DNA from: Brevibacterium gallinarum
GTDB taxonomy: Bacteria > Actinomycetota > Actinomycetes > Actinomycetales > Brevibacteriaceae
DNA length: 64,000 nucleotides
Assembly (NCBI RefSeq): GCF_014836885.1
Contig: NZ_JACSPY010000003.1
Location: forward strand, 124,001 to 188,000
Direction of reading: 5' to 3'
Each line of letters begins with the position of its first letter. Within the stretch, counting starts at the first letter, position 1. A model generated the notes under the pieces. That model was not told the origin of the DNA and made no database searches. It saw only the letters and a list, made by a program, of their open reading frames with translations. Shown here in pieces: positions 36,750 to 45,230 of the stretch. Both the position numbers and the translations under genes were made by a program.

Positions 36750-36772
36750 GCGCAACTTTGCACAGCGTGCAC
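36724..36772. promoter_or_regulatory. Two TetR operator-like palindromes
   Basis: TTGCAC-CCA-GTGCAA (36724-36738, perfect) lies between the -35 and -10 of the tetR promoter, overlapping the -10. TTGCAC-AGC-GTGCAC (36758-36772, one mismatch) lies 34 bp away on the side of the divergent dehydrogenase gene. Same half-sites and spacing indicate one regulator binding twice. Confidence 0.75.
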
Positions 36773-36812
36773 TATTTCACTTCTGTTCACCCTCGGGTGC
36801 TGTGATGGGACC

Positions 36813-37769
36813 ATGATCACCGCAATCTGGATCGGCGAGCAGGACCCCGAGGTTCTGTCACTGCTGCGCGACGCGTTCACCCCCGCCCCCGGAGCCGAGC
36901 TCATCATCCCCGCAGGCACCGCGCCCTCTGATGAAGAGCTGGCCCGCACCGAGTACATCCTCAACGGCGCCGGCGTCCTCGACGAGGCCGTCTTCTCCCG
37001 CGCCCCGAAGCTCAAGATGGTACAGCGCGTCGGCGCCGGCACCGACGGCATCGACTTCGACGCCGCACGCCGGGCAGGCGTGACCGTCGCGAACCTGCCG
37101 GGTGCGAACTCGGTGGCCGTCGCCGAGCTCGCCGTCGCCTCGCTGCTGGCCTGTGCCCGCCACCTGCCGGGACTCAACTCCGCCACGCATGCCGGCGAGT
37201 GGACGCCGAATCGCTGGCTGCACTCCTCGATCGAGCTCTCAGGCAAGACTGCTGCGATCATCGGACTCGGCCACATCGGCCGGCTGCTGGCTGCCCGGCT
37301 GGCCGCCTTCGACATGCGCCTGGTCTACTTCGACGTCTTCCGCCAGCCACCGGAGGTCGAAGAGCAGCTCGGCATCGAGTTCATGGCCCTTGACGATCTG
37401 CTGCCGCTGGCTCATGTGCTCTCGATCCACGTGCCGCTGACTGAGGAGACGAACGGCCTCATCGGCGCCGAACAGCTCGCGGCGATGCCCACCGGTTCGA
37501 TCGTGCTGAATCTCTCGCGGGCCGGCATCGTCGATGAGGAAGCGCTGGTGGCCTCGCTGCACTCGGGGCACACGGCCGGTGCTGGTCTCGATGTGTTCAC
37601 CGGCGAGCCGGACATCGCCGGTCATCCGCTGCTCGATGCCCCGAATGTCGTGACCACCCCGCATGCCGGGGCGCAGACCCGCGATACAGTCAGCCGCGTC
37701 TTCTCCCGAGCGGTCGAGAATCTCCTCGAGCACGCCGCCGGCCGCACACCGGCGCACGTCATCGACTGA
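36813..37769 (+). CDS. 2-hydroxyacid dehydrogenase family protein
   Basis: 318 residues. Rossmann signature IIGLGHIGRLLAARLAAFDM (about 150-170), catalytic Arg in LNLSRAGIVDEEAL, Glu in FTGEPDIAGHPL and His in TTPHAGAQT. It resembles phosphoglycerate dehydrogenase-like proteins without the ACT domain; substrate unknown. It is divergent from tetR across a 98-nt region that holds the TetR-like operators, so it may belong to that regulon. Sequence differs clearly from the other dehydrogenase at 33336, so it is not a recent duplicate. Confidence 0.9.
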   Translation: MITAIWIGEQDPEVLSLLRDAFTPAPGAELIIPAGTAPSDEELARTEYILNGAGVLDEAVFSRAPKLKMVQRVGAGTDGIDFDAARRAGVTVANLPGANSVAVAELAVASLLACARHLPGLNSATHAGEWTPNRWLHSSIELSGKTAAIIGLGHIGRLLAARLAAFDMRLVYFDVFRQPPEVEEQLGIEFMALDDLLPLAHVLSIHVPLTEETNGLIGAEQLAAMPTGSIVLNLSRAGIVDEEALVASLHSGHTAGAGLDVFTGEPDIAGHPLLDAPNVVTTPHAGAQTRDTVSRVFSRAVENLLEHAAGRTPAHVID

Positions 37770-37824
37770 TCACTCCCCCGGCGCGGCTGGCCGCCGTTCC
37801 CGAGGCGCCGGCTGGTTCACAGGA

Positions 37825-37842
37825 GTGCCCGCAGCCGGGCAC
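37825..37842. terminator. Hairpin between convergent genes
   Basis: GTGCCCG, CAGC, CGGGCAC: a perfect 7-bp stem with 4-nt loop in the 89-nt gap between the dehydrogenase and HAD stop codons; could serve both strands. Confidence 0.5.
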
Positions 37843-37858
37843 ATGATCTAGAACACGG

Positions 37859-38656
37859 TCACGCCAGCACGCCCCGAATGAGAGCAGGCAGTTCCGCGAC
37901 AGAGTCCACCGTGTGGTCGGCGCCGGCATGCGGCTCGTCATCCTGGAGCGCGAACTTGCCGGTCCGGACCTGAACGGTGCGTGCACCTGCGGCCCGGCCC
38001 ATCGGGATGTCGGTCGTACGGTCGTTGCCGATCGCCCACGTCGCGTCGGACGACCGCGAGGGGTCGACGGTCGCGCCCGCGAGGTGCAGGAACGCGGAGT
38101 TGGGCTTGCCGACGACCTGGGCGGTCACGCCCGCCGCGTACTCTAGGGCAGCGACGATGGCACCAGTGTCGATGTGCGCCACCCCTCCGCTGAGGTAGAA
38201 GCGTCCGCGCTGCAACGCCACGAGGGCTGCCCCGGCGTGCAGCGCACCGAACGCAGCGTCGAGGAGCCCGTGGTCGAGGCTGTCACGCACGTCCCCCACA
38301 ACGACATGCGTCGGTGACGCGGCCGCGTCCACCAGGGTGAGCTGCTCGGAGAGCTCGGCGGCGACCGAGGTGCTCGTCAGTGCGAGCACCCGCACGTCGT
38401 CCTCCCAGGCGAGCAGGACGCGGGCAGCGGTCACCGGAGTGAAGACCTCTTCAGGGCCGATGTCGAGGCCGAGGTCGTGCACCCGCTGGACGATCGTGGA
38501 CGTGGCCACCGAGTCGGTGTTCGTGAGGAAGCGCAGATTGTGCCCAGCGCTTCGGAGCTCGTCGAGTGTCTCCGGCGCACGCGGAACGACCCCCTCACGG
38601 GTGTAGACCGTGCCCTCGAGGTCGATAAAAAGCGTCTGCGGAGAGACGGCGGTCAC
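37859..38656 (-). CDS. HAD-superfamily (HAD-IIA-like) hydrolase with altered motif I
   Basis: 265 residues from GTG 38656, preceded by GGAGGT at 6 nt. Layout fits class IIA HAD phosphatases (NagD-like): motif I IDLEGTVY, motif II LTNTDS, a cap with PVTAARVLL, motif III Lys in GKPNSAFLHLA and motif IV IGNDRTTDIPMG. The usual DxD pair reads D12-x-E14, so the general acid/base Asp is replaced by Glu. Activity may be reduced or altered. The GTG overlaps the stop of a 47-codon ORF. Located between dnaG and a convergent dehydrogenase, and not a normal neighbour of dnaG. Confidence 0.85.
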   Translation of the reverse strand: MTAVSPQTLFIDLEGTVYTREGVVPRAPETLDELRSAGHNLRFLTNTDSVATSTIVQRVHDLGLDIGPEEVFTPVTAARVLLAWEDDVRVLALTSTSVAAELSEQLTLVDAAASPTHVVVGDVRDSLDHGLLDAAFGALHAGAALVALQRGRFYLSGGVAHIDTGAIVAALEYAAGVTAQVVGKPNSAFLHLAGATVDPSRSSDATWAIGNDRTTDIPMGRAAGARTVQVRTGKFALQDDEPHAGADHTVDSVAELPALIRGVLA

Positions 38657-38796
38657 CGGTTCACCTCCGCGAGCATCTCGGGGCTCCACGTCATCCCGCC
38701 CCGCACGGCGTCTCGCAGGAACGAAAGCTTGCAGTACGTGCCGCGTGTCGTGGCGGTGCCCTGTGCGACTAAGTACGCCTCTGTCGATGGTGACAC
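38653..38796 (-). pseudogene. 47-codon ORF, possibly the C-terminal remnant of a lost gene
   Basis: From a GTG at 38796 the frame encodes 47 residues ending KLSFLRDAVRGGMTWSPEM and AEVNR, with coding-like codon use, and its stop overlaps the HAD start (GTGA). No ribosome-binding site stands out before the GTG, and it starts 8 nt after the dnaG stop on the same side. It reads like the tail of a larger protein whose 5' part has been deleted, leaving the overlap with the HAD gene. A genuine small protein is possible. The family is not recognised. Confidence 0.4.
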
Positions 38797-38803
38797 GAGA
38801 CCA

Positions 38804-40807
38804 CTACATCAATGCCCGCAGGCGCGCCCGCTGACGCTCAAGCACCTGGAGCTGTTCGAGCAGCTTCGTCGCTGCCGGGTCGTTGGGGTCGGTGCGGGAT
38901 AGCCGGGAGTGCAGTTCGCGGGCGATGCGGGTCATGTCCTCGTCGAACAGGCTGGCGATGATGCCGCGTGAGTAGCGTTCGACGCCCTGCCCGTCAGTGG
39001 CCGGCAGCGGGGTGACGGCGAGTTCGCCGATGAGCCCGCGCAGCTGGTCGGGGCCGGCGTTGAGGACCTTCTCCGGCCAGCTGGCTGGATCGGTGATCGC
39101 GGTGCGGATGCCGCCGGCGTCCTTCATCGCCTGATGCACCGCCCGGTGGGCCGGGTGGGAGAAGACCTTGCCGTTGAGCCCGTCGAAGAGGGTGGCGTTG
39201 ACGTACTGCGGCTGCTGCATCGCCACCTGGAGTGCACCGCGTTCGATCCGCAGCTTCGGTGTGTTCGCCGGCGCCCCGGAGAACTCCTGCTCGTAGGCGG
39301 CGATCTCAGCACCCGTCTGATCGGCGGGACTGCCCGGCGGCGGCCCAGCAGGATCCCCGTACGGACTGCCCGGTCCCGGTGGGGGCTGCTGAGGCTGCTG
39401 CCGCTGTTGCTGCTGCGGGTACTGGCTGCGCTGCTCGCGGGCGCTCTGCTGCCCACCGCCGGGCCCGCCGGCTGCCGCCCTGCGTCCGGCCGCGCGCACA
39501 GCGGCGTGCACATCGGCGGTGTCCACACCGACGGCACCGGCGACGAAGCGCTCGTATTCCGGCCTGAGCATGCTGTCGCGGATGCCTGCGACCATCGGGG
39601 CTGCCGCCCGTACGGCACCGACCCGGCCCTCTGCGGTGTCGAGGTCGAAGCGCTCGATCGTCGAGGTGATCGCGAACTCGAACAGCGGCCGGCGCGATTC
39701 GATGAGCGCCCTGACGGCGGCATCGCCCTTCTGGATGCGCAGATCGCAGGGGTCCATACCGTCTTCGGCGATGGCGACGAAGGTCTGGGCGACGAACTTC
39801 TGGTCGTCTTCGAAGGCCTTGAGGGCCGCCTTCCGGCCGGCCTCATCGCCGTCGAAGGTGAAGATCACCTCACCGGAGTGCGCCGAGTCGTCGCCGAGCA
39901 GCCGCCGGATGAGCTTGATGTGCTCGGTTCCGAACGCGGTGCCGCAGGTCGCGACGGCCTGTTCAACACCGGCGAGGTGGGCGGCCATGACGTCGGTGTA
40001 GCCTTCGACGATGACGACGCGCTTGCTGCGGGCGATCGGCCGTTTGGCGATGTCGAGGCCGTAGAGCACCTGGTTCTTCCGGTACAGCGCTGTCTCAGGC
40101 GTGTTGAGGTACTTCGGTCCCTGGTCGTCGTCGAAGACCTTGCGGGCACCGAAGCCCACGGTCCTGCCGGTGACGTCGTTGATCGGCCACATGAGCCGGC
40201 CGCGGAACCGGTCGTAGATGCCGCGGTTGCCCTGACTGACCAGGCCCGAGGCAATGATGTCCTCGGTGTTGTAGCCGCGCCCGCGCAGATGCTTGAGCAG
40301 CGCGTCCCAGGATCTGGGGGCGAAGCCGATGCCGTAGGTCTCACAGACCTGCTTGTCGAAGCCGCGGTCGGTGAGGTACTGCCGGCCGATCTGCGCCTCA
40401 GGGCTGTCAAGGTACTCGGTGAAGAACGCCTGGGCGACCTGGTGCATGTCGACGAGACGCTGGCGCTGGCCGATCGCCTCCTTGTCCGGCCCGGTTCCGC
40501 CCTCTTCGTAGCGCAGCTGCACGCCGACGCGCTCGGACAGCCGTTGAACGGCCTCGGTGAAGGTCAGTCCGTCGATCTTCTGCAGGAAGGTGAAGACGTC
40601 GCCGCTCTCACCGCAGCCGAAGCAGTGGTACATGCCGACCTGCGGGCGGACGTGGAAGGACGGCGTGCGCTCGTCATGGAAGGGGCACAGTCCCTTCATG
40701 CTGCCGACTCCTGCGCTGCGCAGCGTGACGTACTCGCCGATGATGTCGTCGAGGCGTGCCCGGGAGCGGACCTCGTCGATGTCCTCGCGCAGGATCAGCC
40801 CGGCCAT
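38804..40807 (-). CDS. dnaG: DNA primase
   Basis: 667 residues from ATG 40807. The N-terminal CHC2 zinc finger (CPFHDERTPSF, HCFGCGESGD, about 40-70), TOPRIM core (VVIVEGYTDVMAAHLAGV, ATCGTAFG, FTFDGDEAGRKAALKAF) and helicase-binding C-terminus are all present. Residues around 455-520 form a Gly/Gln/Pro-rich linker (YPQQQQRQQPQQPPPGPG) before the C-terminal domain. It makes RNA primers at the replication fork. The ATG shares one base with the dgt stop (TAATG), so dgt-dnaG are coupled. Confidence 0.97.
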   Translation of the reverse strand: MAGLILREDIDEVRSRARLDDIIGEYVTLRSAGVGSMKGLCPFHDERTPSFHVRPQVGMYHCFGCGESGDVFTFLQKIDGLTFTEAVQRLSERVGVQLRYEEGGTGPDKEAIGQRQRLVDMHQVAQAFFTEYLDSPEAQIGRQYLTDRGFDKQVCETYGIGFAPRSWDALLKHLRGRGYNTEDIIASGLVSQGNRGIYDRFRGRLMWPINDVTGRTVGFGARKVFDDDQGPKYLNTPETALYRKNQVLYGLDIAKRPIARSKRVVIVEGYTDVMAAHLAGVEQAVATCGTAFGTEHIKLIRRLLGDDSAHSGEVIFTFDGDEAGRKAALKAFEDDQKFVAQTFVAIAEDGMDPCDLRIQKGDAAVRALIESRRPLFEFAITSTIERFDLDTAEGRVGAVRAAAPMVAGIRDSMLRPEYERFVAGAVGVDTADVHAAVRAAGRRAAAGGPGGGQQSAREQRSQYPQQQQRQQPQQPPPGPGSPYGDPAGPPPGSPADQTGAEIAAYEQEFSGAPANTPKLRIERGALQVAMQQPQYVNATLFDGLNGKVFSHPAHRAVHQAMKDAGGIRTAITDPASWPEKVLNAGPDQLRGLIGELAVTPLPATDGQGVERYSRGIIASLFDEDMTRIARELHSRLSRTDPNDPAATKLLEQLQVLERQRARLRALM

Positions 40808-42099
40808 TACAGCAGGCTCGCTTCGCTGGCCTGCATCCGGTGGTAGGCCGCCCAGGCGGAGTGGTCGGTGAGGCTGGCGACATGGTCGGCGACAACCCGC
40901 AGCCGCTGCCCGTCGTCTTCGGCCTCCTGATAGTCGAGGTAGAACATCCGCTCCATGTCCTCGGGCCGTTCGCTGAAGTACTCGCACAGCTGCGTGAGCA
41001 CACGCGCCTGGATGCGCTGCAGGCGCAGACGGTCTTCGGCGACCATCACGGTCACCGTGGCCAGGCCCTTGAGCACAGCGATCTCGTAGCGGGTGGATTC
41101 GGGGACGACGAGGTTGCCGTCGTAGCGGCCCAGCGGCTCCCAGCCGAACTCCTCGCGGGTGGCGGCTTCGGCGGCACCGGCGAAGCGGCCGATGAGCTGG
41201 CTGGTCATGTGCTTGAGGCTGGCCTGGGCGCGCCGTGATCCGTCATAGGGTTCGGCCGGCCAGTAGCTGGCCGCCTGCAGGCGCGAGAGCGCCTTCATGA
41301 TGTCCTCGTCGCGGGCATCGGGCAGATACCAGGCGCGGGTGATGTCGATGAGACCTGCGAGTGCGTGGTCGTTCTGGTAGGCGAACAGGTCGAGGTGGCC
41401 GGAGAACACGGCGTCTTCGACGTCGTGGACGGAATAGGAGATGTCGTCGGCCAGATCCATGAGCTGGGCTTCGATGCAGCGCTGACCCAGCGGGCGGCCG
41501 GCGCGGAAGAAGTCGAACACGGCCCGGTCGTCGTCGTAGACGCCGAACTTCGTCACCGGTGAGCCGGTCTTCTTCGCCACCGGTGATTCCGCACGCGGCC
41601 ACGGGTACTTCGTGCACGCATCCAAGGTGGCGCGGGTCAGGTTGAGCCCTGCCGGGGTGCCGTCTGCGGCATGGACCTTGGGTTCGAGCCGGGTGAGCAC
41701 CCGCAGGGTCTGGGCGTTGCCTTCGAACCCGCCGATGTCGGCGCAGACCTCGTCGAGCACCGCTTCGCCGTTGTGCCCGAACGGCGGATGCCCGAGGTCG
41801 TGGGCGAGGCAGGCGGTATCGACGATCTCGGGATCGCAGCCGAGGTAGCGGGCGAGTTCGCGGCCGACCTGCGCGACCTCCAGGGAGTGGGTCAGGCGGG
41901 TGCGCACGAAATCGTCGGTGCCCGGTGAGACCACCTGAGTCTTGGCGCCCATCCGGCGCAGGCCCGAGGAGTGCAGCACACGCGCCCGGTCGCGCTGGAA
42001 GTCGGTGCGGCGGGGGTTCTTCGCCGGTTCGGCGACCCAGCGCTGGCGGTCGTGCTCGGAGTACTCGGCCACCTGGAGTTGCGTCTGGACCACCCTCAT
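40807..42099 (-). CDS. dgt: Deoxyguanosinetriphosphate triphosphohydrolase-like protein
   Basis: 430 residues. HD-domain metal ligands are intact: RLTHSLEVAQVGRELARYLG and DTACLAHDLGHPPFGHNGE, then MDLADDISYSVHDVEDAV. These enzymes hydrolyse dNTPs to deoxynucleoside and tripolyphosphate. It overlaps dusB by 4 nt and dnaG by 1 nt; dusB-dgt-dnaG is a well-conserved actinobacterial operon. Confidence 0.95.
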   Translation of the reverse strand: MRVVQTQLQVAEYSEHDRQRWVAEPAKNPRRTDFQRDRARVLHSSGLRRMGAKTQVVSPGTDDFVRTRLTHSLEVAQVGRELARYLGCDPEIVDTACLAHDLGHPPFGHNGEAVLDEVCADIGGFEGNAQTLRVLTRLEPKVHAADGTPAGLNLTRATLDACTKYPWPRAESPVAKKTGSPVTKFGVYDDDRAVFDFFRAGRPLGQRCIEAQLMDLADDISYSVHDVEDAVFSGHLDLFAYQNDHALAGLIDITRAWYLPDARDEDIMKALSRLQAASYWPAEPYDGSRRAQASLKHMTSQLIGRFAGAAEAATREEFGWEPLGRYDGNLVVPESTRYEIAVLKGLATVTVMVAEDRLRLQRIQARVLTQLCEYFSERPEDMERMFYLDYQEAEDDGQRLRVVADHVASLTDHSAWAAYHRMQASEASLL

Positions 42100-43277
42100 C
42101 CTCCTGAGACGTCGAGTTCGGCCTCGGCGAGCTCTGCGGAGCGCTCCGGGTTCATCTCCCGCGAGTCGAGCCAGCCCTCAGGCAGGTGGGGCCGTTTCGG
42201 GCGGGTGGTGCGTCCGCGCGAGCCCTCGGCATCGGCACCGGGATACGGTGCGTCGCGGTCGAGTTCGTCGAGCAGTCCGCGCAGCTCGGCCAGGGAGGAG
42301 ACCATCGCGAGACTGCGGCGGGCCTGCCCGCCGACCGGGTAGCCCTTGAAGTACCAGGCGATGTGCTTGCGCAGGTCGCGCACGCCGTAGAACTCGTCGT
42401 CGTAGTACTCGGTGAGGTAGACACCGTGGGTGTAGACGACATCGGCGACCTGGCCGAGGTTCGGGCGGATGCGCTCATCGCTGCCGTTGAGTGCTGCGGC
42501 GAGGTCGCCGAACAGCCACGGCCGGCCCTGGCAGCCGCGGCCGATGACGACACCGTCGCAGCCGGTCTGGGCCATCATGTCGACAGCGTCCTCAGCAGCG
42601 AAGATGTCGCCGTTGCCCAGCACCGGCACGGCATCGCCGATGAGGTCCTTGAGCCGGGCGATCGCCTCCCAGTCGGCGGTGCCGGAGTACAGGTCGGCAG
42701 TCGTGCGGCCGTGCAGGGTCATCGCGGCCACACCTGCCTCGGCGGCGATCCGGCCGGCGTCGAGGTAGGTGAGGTGGTCGGCGTCGATGCCCTTGCGCAT
42801 CTTGATCGTCAGCGGGATGTCCCCGCGGCTGGCTTCGCGCACGGCAGTGGTGACGATGTCGGTGAACAGGTCGAGCTTCCACGGCAGCGCTGAACCGCCG
42901 CCTTTGCGGGTGACCTTGGGGACGGGGCAGCCGAAGTTGAGGTCGATGTGGTCGGCGCGGTCCTCGTCGATGAGCATCCGCACAGCCTGGCCGATGGTGA
43001 CGGGGTCGACGCCGTAGAGCTGGACGGAGCGCGGAACCTCATAGGGCTCGTGGTGGATGATCCGCATGCTCTTGGGAGAGCGTTCGACGAGCGCACGGCT
43101 CGTCACCATCTCGGTGACGTAGAGTCCGGCGCCGTATTCGCGGCACAGGCGGCGGAAGGCGGTGTTCGTGATGCCTGCCATCGGGGCGAGCACCACAGGC
43201 GAGTCGAGCTCGATGTTGCCGATGCGCAGCGCCGGTGCGGCGGTGGTCTGCAGAGAGGTCGTGGTCATGGTCGTCAC
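42096..43277 (-). CDS. dusB: tRNA-dihydrouridine synthase B
   Basis: 393 residues from GTG 43277. FMN-barrel motifs: VVLAPMAGITNTAFRRLCREYGAGLYVTEMV, DHIDLNFGCPVPKVTRKGGGSAL (catalytic Cys in NFGCP), KMRKG, LHGRTTADLYSG and VIGRGCQGRPWLF. It reduces uridines in the tRNA D-loop with NADPH. An ATG 3 codons further on (43268) is an alternative start, but GTG 43277 is exactly 6 nt after a GATAAT box, fitting the leaderless pattern of this genome. Confidence 0.95.
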   Translation of the reverse strand: MTTMTTTSLQTTAAPALRIGNIELDSPVVLAPMAGITNTAFRRLCREYGAGLYVTEMVTSRALVERSPKSMRIIHHEPYEVPRSVQLYGVDPVTIGQAVRMLIDEDRADHIDLNFGCPVPKVTRKGGGSALPWKLDLFTDIVTTAVREASRGDIPLTIKMRKGIDADHLTYLDAGRIAAEAGVAAMTLHGRTTADLYSGTADWEAIARLKDLIGDAVPVLGNGDIFAAEDAVDMMAQTGCDGVVIGRGCQGRPWLFGDLAAALNGSDERIRPNLGQVADVVYTHGVYLTEYYDDEFYGVRDLRKHIAWYFKGYPVGGQARRSLAMVSSLAELRGLLDELDRDAPYPGADAEGSRGRTTRPKRPHLPEGWLDSREMNPERSAELAEAELDVSGG

Positions 43278-43283
43278 CACCCT

Positions 43284-43289
43284 ATTATC
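43284..43289 (-). promoter_or_regulatory. Predicted -10 box of the dusB-dgt-dnaG operon
   Basis: GATAAT on the minus strand, 6 nt before GTG 43277; no ribosome-binding site between, so probably leaderless. Confidence 0.6.
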
Positions 43290-43359
43290 CCCAGACAGTC
43301 AAACCGGAATCGCCGCGGGTGTGGACGCCTGGCATCGGCTGAATCGGCTGCGGTGGACA

Positions 43360-43373
43360 GGTGCCCGGGCACC
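43360..43373 (-). terminator. Possible terminator of the MHS transporter gene
   Basis: GGTGCCCGGGCACC is a 14-nt perfect palindrome 11 nt after the transporter stop; there is no T tract, so the call is tentative. Confidence 0.35.
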
Positions 43374-43384
43374 CGGTCGTCCTG

Positions 43385-44785
43385 TCAGCCGGCGACGCTC
43401 TCCCGATCCCGGGCCACGCCTCGGCGGCGGCCGAGCGAGGCGAGGAAGATCGCTGCCGCACTCAGCAGGCAGCAGGCCACCAGGTAGCCGGCGGCAGCGG
43501 TGATCGCGCCGTTGGCCCAGGCGACGAGCGCGGCGAGGATGACCGGTGAGAAGCCGGCGATGAGCGCACCGTTGGCTTCCCGGGCCAGGGCCATCGCGGA
43601 GAACCGGTGGCGGGTGGGGAACAGATTGGCCAGGAACGCCCCCTGCGAACCGGACGTCCCGGAGATCACGAAGCCGTAGCCGATCGCGATGGCGATGAGA
43701 GCGCTGGTGAAGGTGCCCTGCGAGAGCAGCCACAGGAACGGGAAGGAGTACAGCGCACCGATGACCGAGGCCCAGCCCATGACGGTCCCGGCACCGAACC
43801 GGTCGGCGAGGCTGCCGCCGAGCGGGGTGAGGATGATCGCCGCGACGGTGCCGAGGGTGACCGCGCCGAGCGCGTGGGTCTGCGGCATCCCGGTGCCCAC
43901 CAGATAGCCGATGGAGAACACGGCCATGCCGTAGTTGAGTGCGTTGTGGCCGGTGAGGCTGAGGAACCCGGCGAGCACGCCGCGCCAGCCGGTCGCCAGC
44001 AGCGCCAGCAGCGGCACCTTGGTCGCGCGGGCGGCCTGCTGCTCCATTGCCGAGGTGTACTCGGGGGTCTCTTCGAGCTTGGCGCGGATGTAGATCGCGA
44101 CGAAGAACAGCACGACCGAGGCGAGGAACGGCAGTCGCCACCCGATCGACATGAAGGTCTCCTCGGCCATCCCGGAGGAGGCGAGGAAGAAGGCCGCGGT
44201 GGCCAGCACGATGCCAGCCGGTGGGGCGCACAGCACCAGCGAGGTGAAGAAGCCGCGCCGGTGGACGGGCACGTATTCGGCGACCATCGTCGTCGCGCCC
44301 GAGAGCTCAGCCCCGGCTCCGAAGCCCTGCAGGAACCGGAAGATCACGAGCAGGATCGGGGCGAGCACGCCGACAGCGGCTGCGGTGGGCAGCAGGCCGA
44401 TGGCCACGGTGGCGATCGCCATGAGCACGATCGTGAGGATCATCGCCGGGCGGCGGCCGTGCCGGTCGCCGATGTGACCGATGACGATGCCGCCGACCGG
44501 GCGGGCGAGGAAGCCGACGGCGAAGGTCGCCAGAGCCGAGAGCTGGCCTGCCCCGGAGACCGAGTCGGGGAAGAACAGCGGGCCGATGATCAGGCCTGCG
44601 GCGGCACCGTAGAGGGCGTAGTCATACCATTCGATGACGGTGCCGATGACGGAGGCGACGATGGCGCGGCGGGCGGCCGGGCGCAGCGGCGCATCGGCAG
44701 CAGGCCGGACTGCGGCTGAGGCTGCGGCGGCGGAGTCGGGGCGGTCATCGGCAGGCTGACCGGCGGAGGTTCGGGCGGACGTCAT
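43385..44785 (-). CDS. MFS transporter, metabolite:H+ symporter (MHS) family
   Basis: 466 residues, about 12 helices. The MHS signature VIGTVIEWYDYALYGAAAGLI is in helix 1, with GGIVIGHIGDRHGRRPAMI (motif A) and FRFLQGFGAGAELSGATTMVAEYVP. MHS members (ProP, ShiA, KgtP, CitA) import osmolytes, shikimate or carboxylic acids with protons; the substrate here is undetermined. An Ala-rich N-terminal tail of about 35 residues precedes the first helix. It is separate from dusB by 107 nt. Confidence 0.9.
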   Translation of the reverse strand: MTSARTSAGQPADDRPDSAAAASAAVRPAADAPLRPAARRAIVASVIGTVIEWYDYALYGAAAGLIIGPLFFPDSVSGAGQLSALATFAVGFLARPVGGIVIGHIGDRHGRRPAMILTIVLMAIATVAIGLLPTAAAVGVLAPILLVIFRFLQGFGAGAELSGATTMVAEYVPVHRRGFFTSLVLCAPPAGIVLATAAFFLASSGMAEETFMSIGWRLPFLASVVLFFVAIYIRAKLEETPEYTSAMEQQAARATKVPLLALLATGWRGVLAGFLSLTGHNALNYGMAVFSIGYLVGTGMPQTHALGAVTLGTVAAIILTPLGGSLADRFGAGTVMGWASVIGALYSFPFLWLLSQGTFTSALIAIAIGYGFVISGTSGSQGAFLANLFPTRHRFSAMALAREANGALIAGFSPVILAALVAWANGAITAAAGYLVACCLLSAAAIFLASLGRRRGVARDRESVAG

Positions 44786-44791
44786 CCGTCA

Positions 44792-44797
44792 TATGTA
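44792..44797 (-). promoter_or_regulatory. Predicted -10 box of the MHS transporter
   Basis: TACATA on the minus strand ends 6 nt before ATG 44785; weaker than the others because the final base is not T. Confidence 0.4.
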
Positions 44798-44887
44798 CCA
44801 AGTGGACCCCGGCTGTGCGAAATCGCGTCCGCATTCCAGTCCGCATCCGGCCAGGGCACCGGCGGTGCCGGGCCGTCGGGCGGCCGA

Positions 44888-45202
44888 TCAGATCGGATAG
44901 ACGCGGAAGCCCTCGGGTCCGTCGCGCAGCTCGCCGCGCACACCGTCGAAGACCTCGAGCATCTCCACCACGGACAGGGAGGCCAGGTGCCCGACGCCCC
45001 TCATGCGCCCACCGGCCCAGTGCGTCGCCACCTCGACAGGCGATACGCGCCAGAAGATCACCGGGTTGCTCCCCGCGTCCTCACCACCCGCCGCGGGTGT
45101 CTGTGTGGCGGCGCGTTCGAAGACGAGGCTGGGGCCGTGCCTGGTGCACGACCAGCCCATCGCAGTCAGCTGTGCGGCGAGCTCTGCTTCTGCGGCACTC
45201 AT
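44888..45202 (-). CDS. 104-residue protein of unknown function
   Basis: Starts at ATG 45202 with GGAGGT 4 nt upstream and reads SAAEAELAAQLTAMGWSC to the C-terminal GFRVYPI. No membrane segment or recognised motif. The strong ribosome-binding site and divergence from the lactate permease (28 nt between starts) support a real gene. It might be a small regulator or partner of the permease, but nothing in the sequence shows this. Confidence 0.65.
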   Translation of the reverse strand: MSAAEAELAAQLTAMGWSCTRHGPSLVFERAATQTPAAGGEDAGSNPVIFWRVSPVEVATHWAGGRMRGVGHLASLSVVEMLEVFDGVRGELRDGPEGFRVYPI

Positions 45203-45230
45203 CGGACCTCCTGGTAGCGTTCCCTGACGT

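Noticed and set aside
37770..38803. tRNA gene near dnaG
   Set aside because: Searched by eye on both strands for acceptor/T-arm patterns (GTTCGA-type); none found.
43385..45202. Operon of the MHS transporter with the 104-residue gene
   Set aside because: There is a 102-nt gap and a separate -10 candidate next to the transporter start, so joint transcription is not supported.
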